Origin: JADGRB01 sp036267635
GTDB taxonomy: Bacteria > Myxococcota_A > Polyangia > Fen-1088
Assembly (NCBI GenBank): GCA_036267635.1
Contig: DATAVR010000099.1
Location: forward strand, 73,874-137,873
Length of the DNA stretch: 64,000 bases
Direction: 5' to 3'
Shown: positions 42,666 to 51,091 of the stretch, piece after piece
Numbering within the stretch: the first letter of the stretch is position 1
How the letters are laid out: each line of letters opens with the position of its first letter
The notes under the pieces: model-generated
What the model saw: only the letters and a program-made list of their open reading frames with translations
Database searches by the model: none
Told to the model about the DNA's origin: nothing
Translations under genes and position numbers: made by a program

Positions 42666-43916
42666 TCAGGTAGCCTCGTCGAGGCGGTCGATCTTCCGCA
42701 GCGAGCCGAGCGCGAAGGTGTAGACCGCGACCACGATCAGCGTCCCCACGCCACCGACGAGCACCGCCGGCACCGCCCCCAGCCAGGCGGCGGTCAGGCC
42801 CGACTCGAGCTCGCCGAGATCGTTCGAGCTGCTGATGAACACCATGTTGACGGCGCTGACCCGGCCGCGCATCTCGTGCGGGGTGCGGAGCTGCACCACC
42901 GTCGAGCGGACCACCACGCTCACCATGTCGGAGGCGCCGAGCACGACCAGCGCCGCCAGCGACAGGCCGAAGTGGCGCGACAGGCCGAACACGATCGTCG
43001 CCACCCCGAACAGCGCCACGCAGACGAGCAAGATCGGGCCGGCCCGGCGGGTGAGCGGCCGGTAAGCCAGACCGACCGCCGTCAGCGCCGCGCCCGCCGC
43101 CGGCGCGCTGCGCAGGAGCCCGAGGCCGAGAGGCCCGACATGGAGGATGTCACTGGCGAAGATCGGCAAGAGCGCGGTCGCTCCGCCGAGCAGCACCGCG
43201 AACAGATCGAGCGAGATCGATTCGAGGATGACCGGCCGGGTCCAGACGAAACGCAGCCCCTCGGCGACGCGGGCCAACGTCCCGTGCTGGGGCTGCGTCT
43301 GGAGAGGCGCGTGTGGACGGATGGCGAACGCCGCCACCGCCGCCAGCGCCAGCAGCAGCGCCGCGCTCGCGTAGACCCAGGTCGGCCCCTTGGCCGCGCC
43401 GTAGAGAATGCCGCCCAGAGCCGGCCCCGCGATCGTCGAGACCTGCCAAGTCGTCGAGGTCCAGGTGACCGCGTTGGCGAAGTGCTCGGGCGGCACCAGC
43501 CCCGGGACGACCGCCTGGGCCGCCGGCGCCAAAAATGCGCGCGCCACCCCGACGAAGAACAGCACCGCGTAGATCGGCGCCGGGCCGGCGTGCCGGACAG
43601 CGAGGGCGCAGAGGGCCAGAATGCAGAGCGCCAGCGTGACGTTGCAGACGGCCACGATCCGCCCGCGATCGAACCGGTCGGCCACGTTCCCGCCCGGGAG
43701 CGTCAGCACCAGCACCGGCGCGAACTGCACCAGGCCCACCAGCCCGAGCGCAATCGCCCGGTGGGTGAGGGCGTAGATCTGCCAGCCGACCGCCACGGTC
43801 GTCATCTGCGCGCCCAGGTTCAGCGCCAGCGACGAGACGACGTAGCGACGGAAATCGCGGTGGGCGAACGCCGCGCCCGGCGAGACGGCGGCGGCGGCGG
43901 CGGTCGAAGCGTCCAT
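42666..43916 (-). CDS. MFS transporter (EntS/TMS-like exporter)
   Basis: The 416-residue product has about 11-12 transmembrane segments. FAHRDFRRYVVSSLALNLGAQM starts TM1, GWQIYALTHRAIALGLVGLVQF gives TM2 and the A-like loop, and the ending contains a conserved NMVFISSSNDLGELESGLTAAWLG segment. This is the EntS/TMS subgroup often exporting small metabolites or siderophores, but no siderophore gene is nearby. From the ATG at 43916 a run of ten C (on the coding strand) lies 8-17 bases upstream, within the ribosome-binding region. The downstream neighbour is the DHFR-like gene (28 bases). Confidence 0.88.
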   Translation of the reverse strand: MDASTAAAAAVSPGAAFAHRDFRRYVVSSLALNLGAQMTTVAVGWQIYALTHRAIALGLVGLVQFAPVLVLTLPGGNVADRFDRGRIVAVCNVTLALCILALCALAVRHAGPAPIYAVLFFVGVARAFLAPAAQAVVPGLVPPEHFANAVTWTSTTWQVSTIAGPALGGILYGAAKGPTWVYASAALLLALAAVAAFAIRPHAPLQTQPQHGTLARVAEGLRFVWTRPVILESISLDLFAVLLGGATALLPIFASDILHVGPLGLGLLRSAPAAGAALTAVGLAYRPLTRRAGPILLVCVALFGVATIVFGLSRHFGLSLAALVVLGASDMVSVVVRSTVVQLRTPHEMRGRVSAVNMVFISSSNDLGELESGLTAAWLGAVPAVLVGGVGTLIVVAVYTFALGSLRKIDRLDEAT

Positions 43917-43923
43917 TTGTGTT

Positions 43924-43933
43924 GGGGGGGGGG
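43924..43933 (-). promoter_or_regulatory. Poly-C tract in MFS gene leader
   Basis: Ten consecutive C on the coding strand lie 8-17 bases before the MFS start codon, exactly where a ribosome site would be expected. Homopolymers of this length can change by slippage and could alter ribosome binding or spacing. A sequencing error in the length is also possible. Confidence 0.6.
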
Positions 43934-43998
43934 CCGCGGATGATGACACGGGGCGCGGGATTGACTCGCCAGACAATCGCGGCCTAACATTCGGCCCC

Positions 43999-44520
43999 AT
44001 GAGCGGTGGAAGTGGTGGGAAATGGGTGCTGTTGCTGGCGCTGTTCGGCTCCGCGGCCGGCTGCCACGAAGCGGGCTGGACGCAATGGTCGGGCAGCGGC
44101 GCGAACAATCACTGGTACAAGATCGACGCCACCCGGACAGACTGGGAGTCGGCCCAGGCCGCCGCCGCGAGCGCAGCGGGCCGCTCTCTGGCCACCATCA
44201 CCAGCGCCGGCGAAGAGCAGTTCATCGTCTCGACCTTCCTGACCGGCGACAACATGCAGACGGTGTTCTGGATCGGGGGCACCGACAAGGCGGACGGGAC
44301 CACCTGGACCTGGGTCACCAGCGAGCTCTTCACCTACACCAACTGGAAGGACCTCGAGCCGAGCGGCGATGGAGACTACCTCTGCATCAACTGGAACGCC
44401 GTTCGAGGCGATCCGCTCGGCCAGTGGAACGACGCCCCCCTCGCGGGGACGACCGGCTACGACAACGGCGCGAACGACGGACCTTACGCCTCGCTGGTCG
44501 AATCCGACGACGAGCCCTGA
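43999..44520 (+). CDS. C-type lectin domain lipoprotein
   Basis: The 173-residue product has a short signal with lipobox GSAAGC (Cys22) and one C-type lectin fold: WYKIDATRTDWESAQAAAA, LATITSAGEEQFIVSTF, VFWIGGTDKADGTTWTWVT, FTYTNWKDLEPSGDGDYLCINWN and GQWNDAPL. EPS replaces the EPN/QPD sugar-selectivity motif, and WND is present, so calcium and sugar binding is plausible but altered. Such lectin domains are mainly animal but recur in Myxococcota and Planctomycetes. The gene is followed by the zinc-ribbon protein. Confidence 0.87.
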   Translation: MSGGSGGKWVLLLALFGSAAGCHEAGWTQWSGSGANNHWYKIDATRTDWESAQAAAASAAGRSLATITSAGEEQFIVSTFLTGDNMQTVFWIGGTDKADGTTWTWVTSELFTYTNWKDLEPSGDGDYLCINWNAVRGDPLGQWNDAPLAGTTGYDNGANDGPYASLVESDDEP

Positions 44521-44544
44521 CATCGATCCGGGAGGGAGAGTGGC

Positions 44545-45057
44545 ATGAGTGACGCTGGTTCGACGATCGTTGTGGCCTGCCCGCGGTGTGGGCAGAAACT
44601 CCAGGGGCGAGCGCTCGGAGGCGTCGGTCTCGAAGAGTGCGGCGCCTGCAATGCGCTGTTGGTGAAGCAGGCGGCTCTCATGCCCGCGCTCGAAGCGCTG
44701 AGCGCGGACATCCTGGAGAGCTTCGACGCGGACGCCAAGTTGGAGGCGCTGCCGGATCGCGCCGGCGCAACCGCCTGTCCCGGGTGCAAGGCGGCCATGG
44801 AGAAGGCCGACTATTGCGGCGCCAGGGTGGTCTTCTTCGATCGTTGCAACCGCTGCGCGCTGCTCTGGATCGGGAGCGAGGAGCTGGGGGCGATGTCTCT
44901 CATGTGGGCGCGAATGGAGAAACGAATCGCGCGCACCCGCGCTCAGACCGAGGAGAACCTGGCGGGGATGAGCGCGCGCGTCGACGCCGCCCACCTGCGC
45001 CGGGTGGTCGACAAGTCGCTCGGGGCCGCCTTGAGCATCATCGCCCCCTTGGGCTGA
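44545..45057 (+). CDS. Zinc-ribbon (zf-TFIIB-like) protein
   Basis: The 170-residue product has two zinc-ribbon modules. The first is VACPRCGQKLQGRALG with ECGACNALLV. The second is CPGCKAAMEK with FFDRCNRCALLWIGSEEL. This double CxxC...CxxCxxxW pattern matches the zf-TFIIB family of small bacterial proteins of unknown role. A helical C-terminal part follows (MEKRIARTRAQTEENLAGM). It lies 24 bases after the lectin gene, so the two may be co-transcribed. Confidence 0.82.
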   Translation: MSDAGSTIVVACPRCGQKLQGRALGGVGLEECGACNALLVKQAALMPALEALSADILESFDADAKLEALPDRAGATACPGCKAAMEKADYCGARVVFFDRCNRCALLWIGSEELGAMSLMWARMEKRIARTRAQTEENLAGMSARVDAAHLRRVVDKSLGAALSIIAPLG

Positions 45058-45100
45058 GCGATCGGTCAGCGCGAGATTGGCCCGGCCAGACGCGCGCCGG

Positions 45101-45147
45101 AGCAAGGCGAAGCAGCAAACGAGGCGTGACGACACGGTGGTCCCCAC
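45101..45147 (-). pseudogene. Relic of the 5-prime end of a third small lipoprotein gene
   Basis: These 47 bases match 45703-45749, the first codons of the frameshifted lipoprotein gene, at 42 of 47 positions. Translated on the minus strand they give MGTTVSSRLVCCFALL against MGTTVSSRLVCCLALL, with the start codon changed from ATG to GTG. The similarity stops abruptly, and the sequence beyond is the 3-prime end of the zinc-ribbon gene on the other strand. It appears to be what is left of a third tandem copy. Confidence 0.8.
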
Positions 45148-45180
45148 GGCGGGATTTGGCGGGCGGCGCGACCGGCGACG

Positions 45181-45749
45181 TCAGTCACTTGGACCCAGTT
45201 GCACGCCGACCTCGCAGTAGGGGCTCGCGAGGGCACCCGACAGCGCAAAGCCGGTCTGCGAGAACGTCATCGTGGCCTCCAGCATTCCGGTCACGCCAGC
45301 GTCGGCCACCTCTTGCGGATTCGCGGCCGCGGTGATGTCGATCTCCCCCGCGACGAATGTCGTTCGCTGGGCGAGGTGATGAACGCGGCGTTCACGGCAA
45401 AGCTGGTGGCCGGCAGGCTGAGACTGGTCCCGGCATCAACAATCCAGTCGTGGTGCCAGAGGAGCCCCCACCTCGTCCGCGAGTCGCCGATGGCGACGCT
45501 CACCCCTCTCGCTCCACCGTAGTACCCGTCGACCGAGACGCTGTCTCCCACGAACGGACCGTCCGGCGTCATCCCGGTCAGACTCACCGTTCCGCCGCAC
45601 GAAACCGACGAGAAGTAGGCGCTCAGATCGACCGGCCCGTCGTCGGCCGCGTGAGCGTCCACCGACGGGGAGAGGCTGGCCGAGCAGCCCCCCGTCCCCA
45701 GCAGCAAGGCCAGGCAGCACACGAGGCGCGACGACACGGTGGTCCCCAT
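45181..45749 (-). pseudogene. Small lipoprotein paralog, frameshifted
   Basis: This is a close relative of the gene at 45772-46368. The first part gives a lipoprotein signal (MGTTVSSRLVCCLALLLGTGGC, lipobox GTGGC), then DGPVDLSAYFSSVSCGGTVSL and GYYGGARGVSVAIGDSRTRWG. After NAAFITSPSER (near 45360) the frame changes by one base, and homology resumes in the next frame as TTFVAGEIDITAAANP, VADAGVTGM and EATMTFSQTGFALSG, ending SPYCEVGVQLGPSD and a TGA at 45181-45183. One missing base near 45355-45362 explains the break. Read in a single frame the product ends at 45291 with an unrelated Arg-rich tail. It may be a real pseudogene or one base may be missing in the assembly. Confidence 0.85.
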
Positions 45750-45771
45750 GCGCTCAGTCGATCTCGACCCG

Positions 45772-46368
45772 TCAGCGGTGTTCGTTGAACTGAGAGCTAT
45801 CTTGGTCGAAGACTCGGCAGTAGGGGCTGGACAACGAGCCAGAGAGAGCGAATCCCGTCTGCGAGAATGTCATCGTCGCAGCGAACGCGCCCCCGACGCC
45901 GGCGTCCGCAACCGAGGCGGGGTTCGTCGCGCTGGTGATGTCGACGCGTCCAGCCGCGGAGAGCTCAGACGTCCCGTGGTCGATCAGAAACTTGCCGTTC
46001 ACCGGAGCGCTCTCGGGCGTCAGGACTGCACCGGCGTCTCCCACGGGCCAATCATACGTCCAGTCGATCCCCAACCCGGTCTGGCTGTCGGCGATCGAGG
46101 CGCCCACGCCCGGATACTGTCCGTAAAAACCATAGAGAGAGACGACGTCACCGTTGAACGGCCCATTTGGAGTCGTTCCCCTCAAGCTCACCGTCCCACC
46201 GCAAGGCGCCTGCAAGAGGACCGCGCTCAGATCCACCGGACCGTCCGTGCGCGGGACATTGGCATCCGGGTTGGTCACCAACTTGGACGAGCAGGCAGCA
46301 ACGAAAATGAGCACGACCGTAAACGCCCCGGCGATTCTGGGTCGCGCGGTTCCGTCCGTGTCAGTCAT
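45772..46368 (-). CDS. Small lipoprotein with PVDLSA/CGGTVSL motifs
   Basis: The 198-residue product starts at the ATG at 46368, which overlaps the RTX gene stop by 8 bases (ATGACTGA), so translation is likely coupled. Its signal ends FVAAC (about Cys26). The mature part is GPVDLSAVLLQAPCGGTVSLRG, GPFNGDVVSLYGFYG, IADSQTGLGIDWTYDW, AAGRVDITSATNP and ATMTFSQTGFALSGSLSSPYC. Two Cys may pair. I know no family for it. The paralog downstream is frameshifted. The coupling suggests the protein works with the RTX lipoprotein. Confidence 0.75.
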   Translation of the reverse strand: MTDTDGTARPRIAGAFTVVLIFVAACSSKLVTNPDANVPRTDGPVDLSAVLLQAPCGGTVSLRGTTPNGPFNGDVVSLYGFYGQYPGVGASIADSQTGLGIDWTYDWPVGDAGAVLTPESAPVNGKFLIDHGTSELSAAGRVDITSATNPASVADAGVGGAFAATMTFSQTGFALSGSLSSPYCRVFDQDSSQFNEHR

Positions 46369-49300
46369 CTGTATCGTCCGATGCGGGGCACTGGAGCAGG
46401 GTGACGCTGTTGTCCACGCAGATATTGTGCCCGGATCCGCCGTCCAGCGCGTTAATTCCCGACCCGCCATCGAGCTTGTCGTCCCCGTCACCGCCATTCA
46501 GCGTGTCGTTGCCGTTCCCGCCCGACAGCGTGTCGTTGCCGCTGTCGCCGAAAATGATGTCGTTTCCATCGTCTCCGAAGATCTGGTCGTCGTCCGGACC
46601 CCCGCTGATGATGTCGTTGCCGGTCCCACCGTGGATGATATCTCCCCCTTGCCCGCCGAAGATCGTGTCGTTCCCGTCGTCCCCGTTAATCTGATCGACC
46701 CCATCGCCACCGTCGATGTAGTCGTCGCCCAATCCACCTGAAATCGTGTCCTGCCCGGAGCCGCCGTAGATTCGATCGTTGCCGTTCTGACCGGAGATGA
46801 CGTCGTTTCCATCGCCCCCGGAGATGACGTCATCGCCATCGCCGCCCGAGATCGTGTCCTGGCCGCCCAGGCCCAATATGCAGTCCGGCCCGGAGGTTCC
46901 GACGATGGTGTCGTTGTTCGAGGTTCCCACGATGATATTGGTCCCCGCTGGGCAGCAGGAGGTATCGTTCCCCAGGACGGCCGTGACCGCCTGAAGGGCG
47001 GTGGCCACGTTCCCGGCGCCGTCCTTGGCGGTCCAGGTGACGGTCGTCGTCCCCAGCGGAAACCTGGCGGGCGCGTTGTTGGTCAGCGTGACGCCGCAGG
47101 GATCGGTCGCCACCGCTTGTCCGATGTTGGCGTTCACGCAGGTCGAGATCGTGATGGCAGGCGGCACCGAGGTGAAGACGGGCGGCGTTCGGTCCGGTCC
47201 GAACGACTCCGACGGGCACTTGTCGACCGCGTCGATGATCCCGTTGTGGTTGGCGTCGGCCGGCCGGTTGGTGATGTTCGCCGTGAAGTGCAAGGCGAGC
47301 GAGTCTCCCAGCGTGTCGGACACGGTTCCGCTCAGCGTGAACGTCCCGTGCGCCAGATCCAACATTCCCGTCAAGGCGCTCGAGTTGGCCGCCCGGATGT
47401 TGACGGGCGCTGACAGAGCCCCGGAGGTAGGTTGCGTCTGCAACGTCATGGTGAACTCGGCTGCGCCGGGTGGAATCTGGAAATGGGTCGCGTCGGTGAA
47501 GGTGCCGCGCAGACGCGATCTGTGCGCGATCCCGATATTGCGCACGAAGGCGTTCACCGAACCGCCCAGGAAGAAGTCGGCGGGTTGGACCGACAGGCGC
47601 GCGATCTCCGCGATGGCTCCCGGCACCGGCGGCGACGTGGAGGCGTTGAAGAAGGCCTGCCCCGCAAGCGTGGTGGTGACCGGTTGCGCCGAGGCAACCG
47701 TCAGCACGGCCGTCGACGCACCGACGTCGGCGACCGTGAAATCTGCGGAGGACGCGGGGTTGGCGCCCGGCGCCGGACCGTCGCTCAGCGCGCAGGTCTC
47801 CGCCGAGAGTTGGTGTCCGGCGGTGAAGCCTCCGCTGCAGATCATGCTCGATGAGCAGGTCAGAGAGGTTCCACAGAGCGCGGTCCGAGTGCACACCTGC
47901 GGACAGGCCGCCGCGGCCGTGGTGGCCGAACCCGCCGCGCAACCGACGATCGGGAAGAAGCTGAACTCGTTCTGCCCGCACTGGCACGAGCACTCCCAGA
48001 GGGAATCGGGGTCGACCAGCGACAGCGGGTTCGCGCAGGTGCCATTGACCTCGGCGAACGAGAGCACGCCCTTTGCCAGGCCGGGCGCCTGGGACAACTC
48101 CGGGAAAGCCGCGAAGGCATTCAGCCCCTTGGTCGCCAGGCCGATGTACTCGCCCGGGAAGAGCGCGGGGTCGAGGTCCGGCTCGGGCCGATACGGGATG
48201 TCGGCAAGCGACGGAGCCGCTCTGTTCAAAGGGACCTGCGACAGCACCGGCGCCAGAGTGCTGGCATCGAAGCGATAGAAGAACGTGTTCAGGTTGATGT
48301 TGCTGAGCTGGGTGCTCTGGTTTGGGTTCTGCGCGAGATCGAAGTCCAGCAGATCGAGCACGTTGTTCGTCGGATCGAAGCTCAGGCTCGGGCGAAAGGC
48401 GAACGCGCCCCCCGGCGGCACGGCGATGGCGATCGGCGCGGTCCACTGGGTGACGTCCCGTCCGTTGGCCGCGGTCAGCTCGATCTGTCGCGTCCCGGTC
48501 GGGCCGAAGATCTCGAAAGCCAGATAAACGATCGGGTCGGTCGTTCCGTTCAGCGCACCCACCGCCAGCGCCGGGGTGAACTCGAAGAGAAAGTCGGCCG
48601 CCGTGGTCGACGGCACGGCCATATCCTCTGGGTCGGAGAGGTTGGCAAAGGCGTAGGTACCGCCCTGGACGTTCGGGGGCTCGCCGGGCGATCCGGCCGG
48701 CATCCACTGGTTCTGCGAGACGGTGTACTTCTGGACATTCAAGTGTCCATTGCCCATCGCGTCGGTGACCGCCCCGAGCGCGAGATAGAGGGCACCGGTG
48801 GAATCGACGGCAGAGTTGGCGAAGAGGGCGCCCTTGTTTCCGACCCCCTGCCCCGGCAGTGCCGGTCGTGCGGGAAGGGCGATGGTCGCGATGCTCGGCG
48901 CCAATTGGCTGGTGCTGTTCGGCTGCTGAAAGGTGTAGACCGCGTCCTGGTTGCGGTCGCCGTCCACGTACACTACGACCTGCCCGGGGGTGACCGGGTT
49001 CACCGCCAGCAGCGGGTGATCGCAATCGTTCTCCGTACCCACGATGGCGGGGAACTGCCCAACCGTGCTCGGTCCCGGTGTCGGGTAGCTGGTGTTCCCA
49101 CTCAGGAGCGGGATCAATTGCGGGTCGTCGGGTAGCCCGGGCTGAAGCACCGAGGATCCCGGAGGCGCGAACCAGAGCTCGACGTCGGTCACCGTCTTGA
49201 ACGGGTTGTGGCAGACCGGGCAATTCGGGTCAGTGGAGTCGCCGCACGGGCCGGTCCAGCGGAGAAAGGTGAGGTAGAGCGTTCCGTCAGGACCAACGGC

Positions 49301-49777
49301 GATGTCCGGATCGGTCGCCCATTCATGGGCGGGGGGCGGAGGCAGGCCTGTCATCTGGACCAGAGACCCGCTTCCGTCGCTCCGATACACAGCGATGTGT
49401 TTCGCCGTCAGGCAGGTCGCGGTGGGAAGCCCGGTCGGGTTCTGCACCACGTCGGACTGAATCGTGGCCACGAAGACGGAGTTGTTGCTCGCGCGCGGAT
49501 CGACGGCGACCTGCATCTCGGCCTCGAAGGCCATATTCGTCTGCGAGAAGGTCGCGACGTTGCTCAAGAGCGGCATCGAGCATCCTTGCGTCGGCGACGT
49601 CGGTGGGCCGGGCGGCGTGCATCTGCGTCCCGCCGGATCGTTTATGAGGCCCGATCCGCTGCAGGTCGTGCTCTTGGTTGCGGAACCGCCGCTGTTCGAG
49701 CACGCGGCCACGGCCAGCGTGACGACAAACCCCAGCCCGTTGGCCCAGCCCGACACCCAGGTCCGCGAAACCGCCAT
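46361..49777 (-). CDS. Large RTX-repeat lipoprotein with HYR domain
   Basis: The 1138-residue product starts at the ATG at 49777 after AAAGGAG. Its signal has lipobox AVAAC (Cys26). Residues about 60-600 form a beta-rich domain with propeller-like segments (DPDIAVGPDGTLYLTFLRW, NKGALFANSAVDSTGALYLALG). Next comes a Cys-rich stretch (SLWECSCQCGQNEF), then a beta-sandwich, then a HYR domain (about 850-935, TTTVTWTAKDGAGN). Residues about 945-1117 are RTX nonapeptides (GGDGNDxI), which bind calcium and fold on export. RTX proteins usually leave by type I secretion. An N-terminal lipobox with RTX repeats instead suggests an anchored surface protein. No T1SS genes are adjacent. Confidence 0.88.
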   Translation of the reverse strand: MAVSRTWVSGWANGLGFVVTLAVAACSNSGGSATKSTTCSGSGLINDPAGRRCTPPGPPTSPTQGCSMPLLSNVATFSQTNMAFEAEMQVAVDPRASNNSVFVATIQSDVVQNPTGLPTATCLTAKHIAVYRSDGSGSLVQMTGLPPPPAHEWATDPDIAVGPDGTLYLTFLRWTGPCGDSTDPNCPVCHNPFKTVTDVELWFAPPGSSVLQPGLPDDPQLIPLLSGNTSYPTPGPSTVGQFPAIVGTENDCDHPLLAVNPVTPGQVVVYVDGDRNQDAVYTFQQPNSTSQLAPSIATIALPARPALPGQGVGNKGALFANSAVDSTGALYLALGAVTDAMGNGHLNVQKYTVSQNQWMPAGSPGEPPNVQGGTYAFANLSDPEDMAVPSTTAADFLFEFTPALAVGALNGTTDPIVYLAFEIFGPTGTRQIELTAANGRDVTQWTAPIAIAVPPGGAFAFRPSLSFDPTNNVLDLLDFDLAQNPNQSTQLSNINLNTFFYRFDASTLAPVLSQVPLNRAAPSLADIPYRPEPDLDPALFPGEYIGLATKGLNAFAAFPELSQAPGLAKGVLSFAEVNGTCANPLSLVDPDSLWECSCQCGQNEFSFFPIVGCAAGSATTAAAACPQVCTRTALCGTSLTCSSSMICSGGFTAGHQLSAETCALSDGPAPGANPASSADFTVADVGASTAVLTVASAQPVTTTLAGQAFFNASTSPPVPGAIAEIARLSVQPADFFLGGSVNAFVRNIGIAHRSRLRGTFTDATHFQIPPGAAEFTMTLQTQPTSGALSAPVNIRAANSSALTGMLDLAHGTFTLSGTVSDTLGDSLALHFTANITNRPADANHNGIIDAVDKCPSESFGPDRTPPVFTSVPPAITISTCVNANIGQAVATDPCGVTLTNNAPARFPLGTTTVTWTAKDGAGNVATALQAVTAVLGNDTSCCPAGTNIIVGTSNNDTIVGTSGPDCILGLGGQDTISGGDGDDVISGGDGNDVISGQNGNDRIYGGSGQDTISGGLGDDYIDGGDGVDQINGDDGNDTIFGGQGGDIIHGGTGNDIISGGPDDDQIFGDDGNDIIFGDSGNDTLSGGNGNDTLNGGDGDDKLDGGSGINALDGGSGHNICVDNSVTLLQCPASDDTDD
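46427..46945 (-). repeat. RTX calcium-binding repeat array
   Basis: About eighteen GGxGxDxhx-type nonapeptide units (for example GGDGNDVIS and GGTGNDIIS) lie in frame near the C-terminus of the lipoprotein. At DNA level they form an imperfect 27-base periodicity. Confidence 0.9.
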
Positions 49778-49937
49778 CGACGCGCTCCTTTCGAGAAGCG
49801 CGCAGACAATAACACATTGCCTCAGCCGGTCGCCGCGGTCAGCGGCTGGCAGGGAGCTCGCGGGTTCAGATCGCCGCGCAGCGGTCCATCGTGACGCTCT
49901 CGCTGTCGCCGTCGATGGTCAGCTCCGCGGGAAGTCG

Positions 49938-51011
49938 CTAAAAGTCGAACTTGCCGAAGGCGCCGAGCTCTTTGAACGCCAGCACCAGACGCTCGGTCAT
50001 CCCCTTCTCGCCGACGTGCAGCCACCCACGCGGGTCGATGTACTTCTTGTTCGGCTTGTCGGGTCCCTCGGGATTGCCGATCTGCGACAGCAGGTAGGCG
50101 CCCTTTTCGTCCATGAACTGCTTGATGGGGTGGGTGAAGGCCCACTGGGTGTCGGTGTCGATGTTCATCTTCACCACGCCGTACGAGACCGCCTCGGTGA
50201 TCTCCTCGGGCGACGAGCCGGAGCCGCCGTGAAACACGAAGTTCACCGGGTGGGGCCCCGTCTTGCGCTGCGCCTGAATGAACGTCTGCGAGTCGCGCAG
50301 GATGGTCGGCTTGAGCTTGACGTTGCCGGCGGCGTAGACGCCGTGCGTGTTGCCGAACGAGGCGGCCACGGTGAAGCTGCCGATCGGGTTGAGGACGTCG
50401 TACGCCTTGAGGACGTCCTCGGGGCTGGTGTAGAGCTTGTCGTGCTCGACGCCCGAGTTGTCGACGCCGTCCTCTTCGCCGCCGGTGATGCCGAGCTCGA
50501 TCTCCAGCGTCATGTTCATCTTGGCGATGCGGGTCAGCGTCTTGGCGCTGATCTCGATGTTCTCCGCCAGCGGCTGCTCGGAGAGATCGAGCATGTGCGA
50601 GCTGAAGAGCGGCTCGCCGTTGCGCGCGAAGTACTCCTCGCCGGCGGCGATGACGCCGTCGACCCAGGGGAGCAGCTTCTTGGCGCAGTGATCGGTGTGC
50701 AGGACGACCGGCACGCCGTAGACCTTGGCCAGCGTCCGGACGTGATGCGCGCCGGCGATGGCGCCGGCGATCGAGGCCTGCTGCTGGCTGTTGTCCAGCG
50801 TCTTGCCGCCGTAGAACTGCGACCCGGTGTGCGAGAACTGGACGATGATCGGCGCCTTGGCCTCCTTGGCCGCCGCCATCGCCGCGTTCGCCGAGTGCGA
50901 TCCGATCGCGTTCACCGACGGCAGCGCCGCGCCGGCTTCCTTGCAATAAGCAAACAGCTCTTTGAGCGCGTTGCCGGTGATGACTCCAGGTTTCAGCTTC
51001 AAGTTCGCCAT
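49938..51011 (-). CDS. fbaA: Class II fructose-bisphosphate aldolase
   Basis: Zinc-dependent aldolase that splits fructose 1,6-bisphosphate into glyceraldehyde 3-phosphate and dihydroxyacetone phosphate. The 357-residue product is the FbaA (class IIa, E. coli) type. LHTDHCAKKLLPW (about 108-120) carries the zinc His and catalytic Asp, LEIELGITGGEEDGVDN the next zinc-site segment, NTHGVYAAGNVKL a zinc His, and FVFHGGSGSSPEEI the phosphate loop. With pyk and pfkA this completes part of glycolysis within the window, but in a separate locus. It is transcribed toward the RTX operon, with 160 bases between. Confidence 0.96.
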   Translation of the reverse strand: MANLKLKPGVITGNALKELFAYCKEAGAALPSVNAIGSHSANAAMAAAKEAKAPIIVQFSHTGSQFYGGKTLDNSQQQASIAGAIAGAHHVRTLAKVYGVPVVLHTDHCAKKLLPWVDGVIAAGEEYFARNGEPLFSSHMLDLSEQPLAENIEISAKTLTRIAKMNMTLEIELGITGGEEDGVDNSGVEHDKLYTSPEDVLKAYDVLNPIGSFTVAASFGNTHGVYAAGNVKLKPTILRDSQTFIQAQRKTGPHPVNFVFHGGSGSSPEEITEAVSYGVVKMNIDTDTQWAFTHPIKQFMDEKGAYLLSQIGNPEGPDKPNKKYIDPRGWLHVGEKGMTERLVLAFKELGAFGKFDF

Positions 51012-51091
51012 GGGCGCGGCAGTATAGCCGGACGCGCGCGCTTTTCGAGACCGCTCGTCAGGTTAAATCGCGGCCAAGATCGGGTTAAGGG

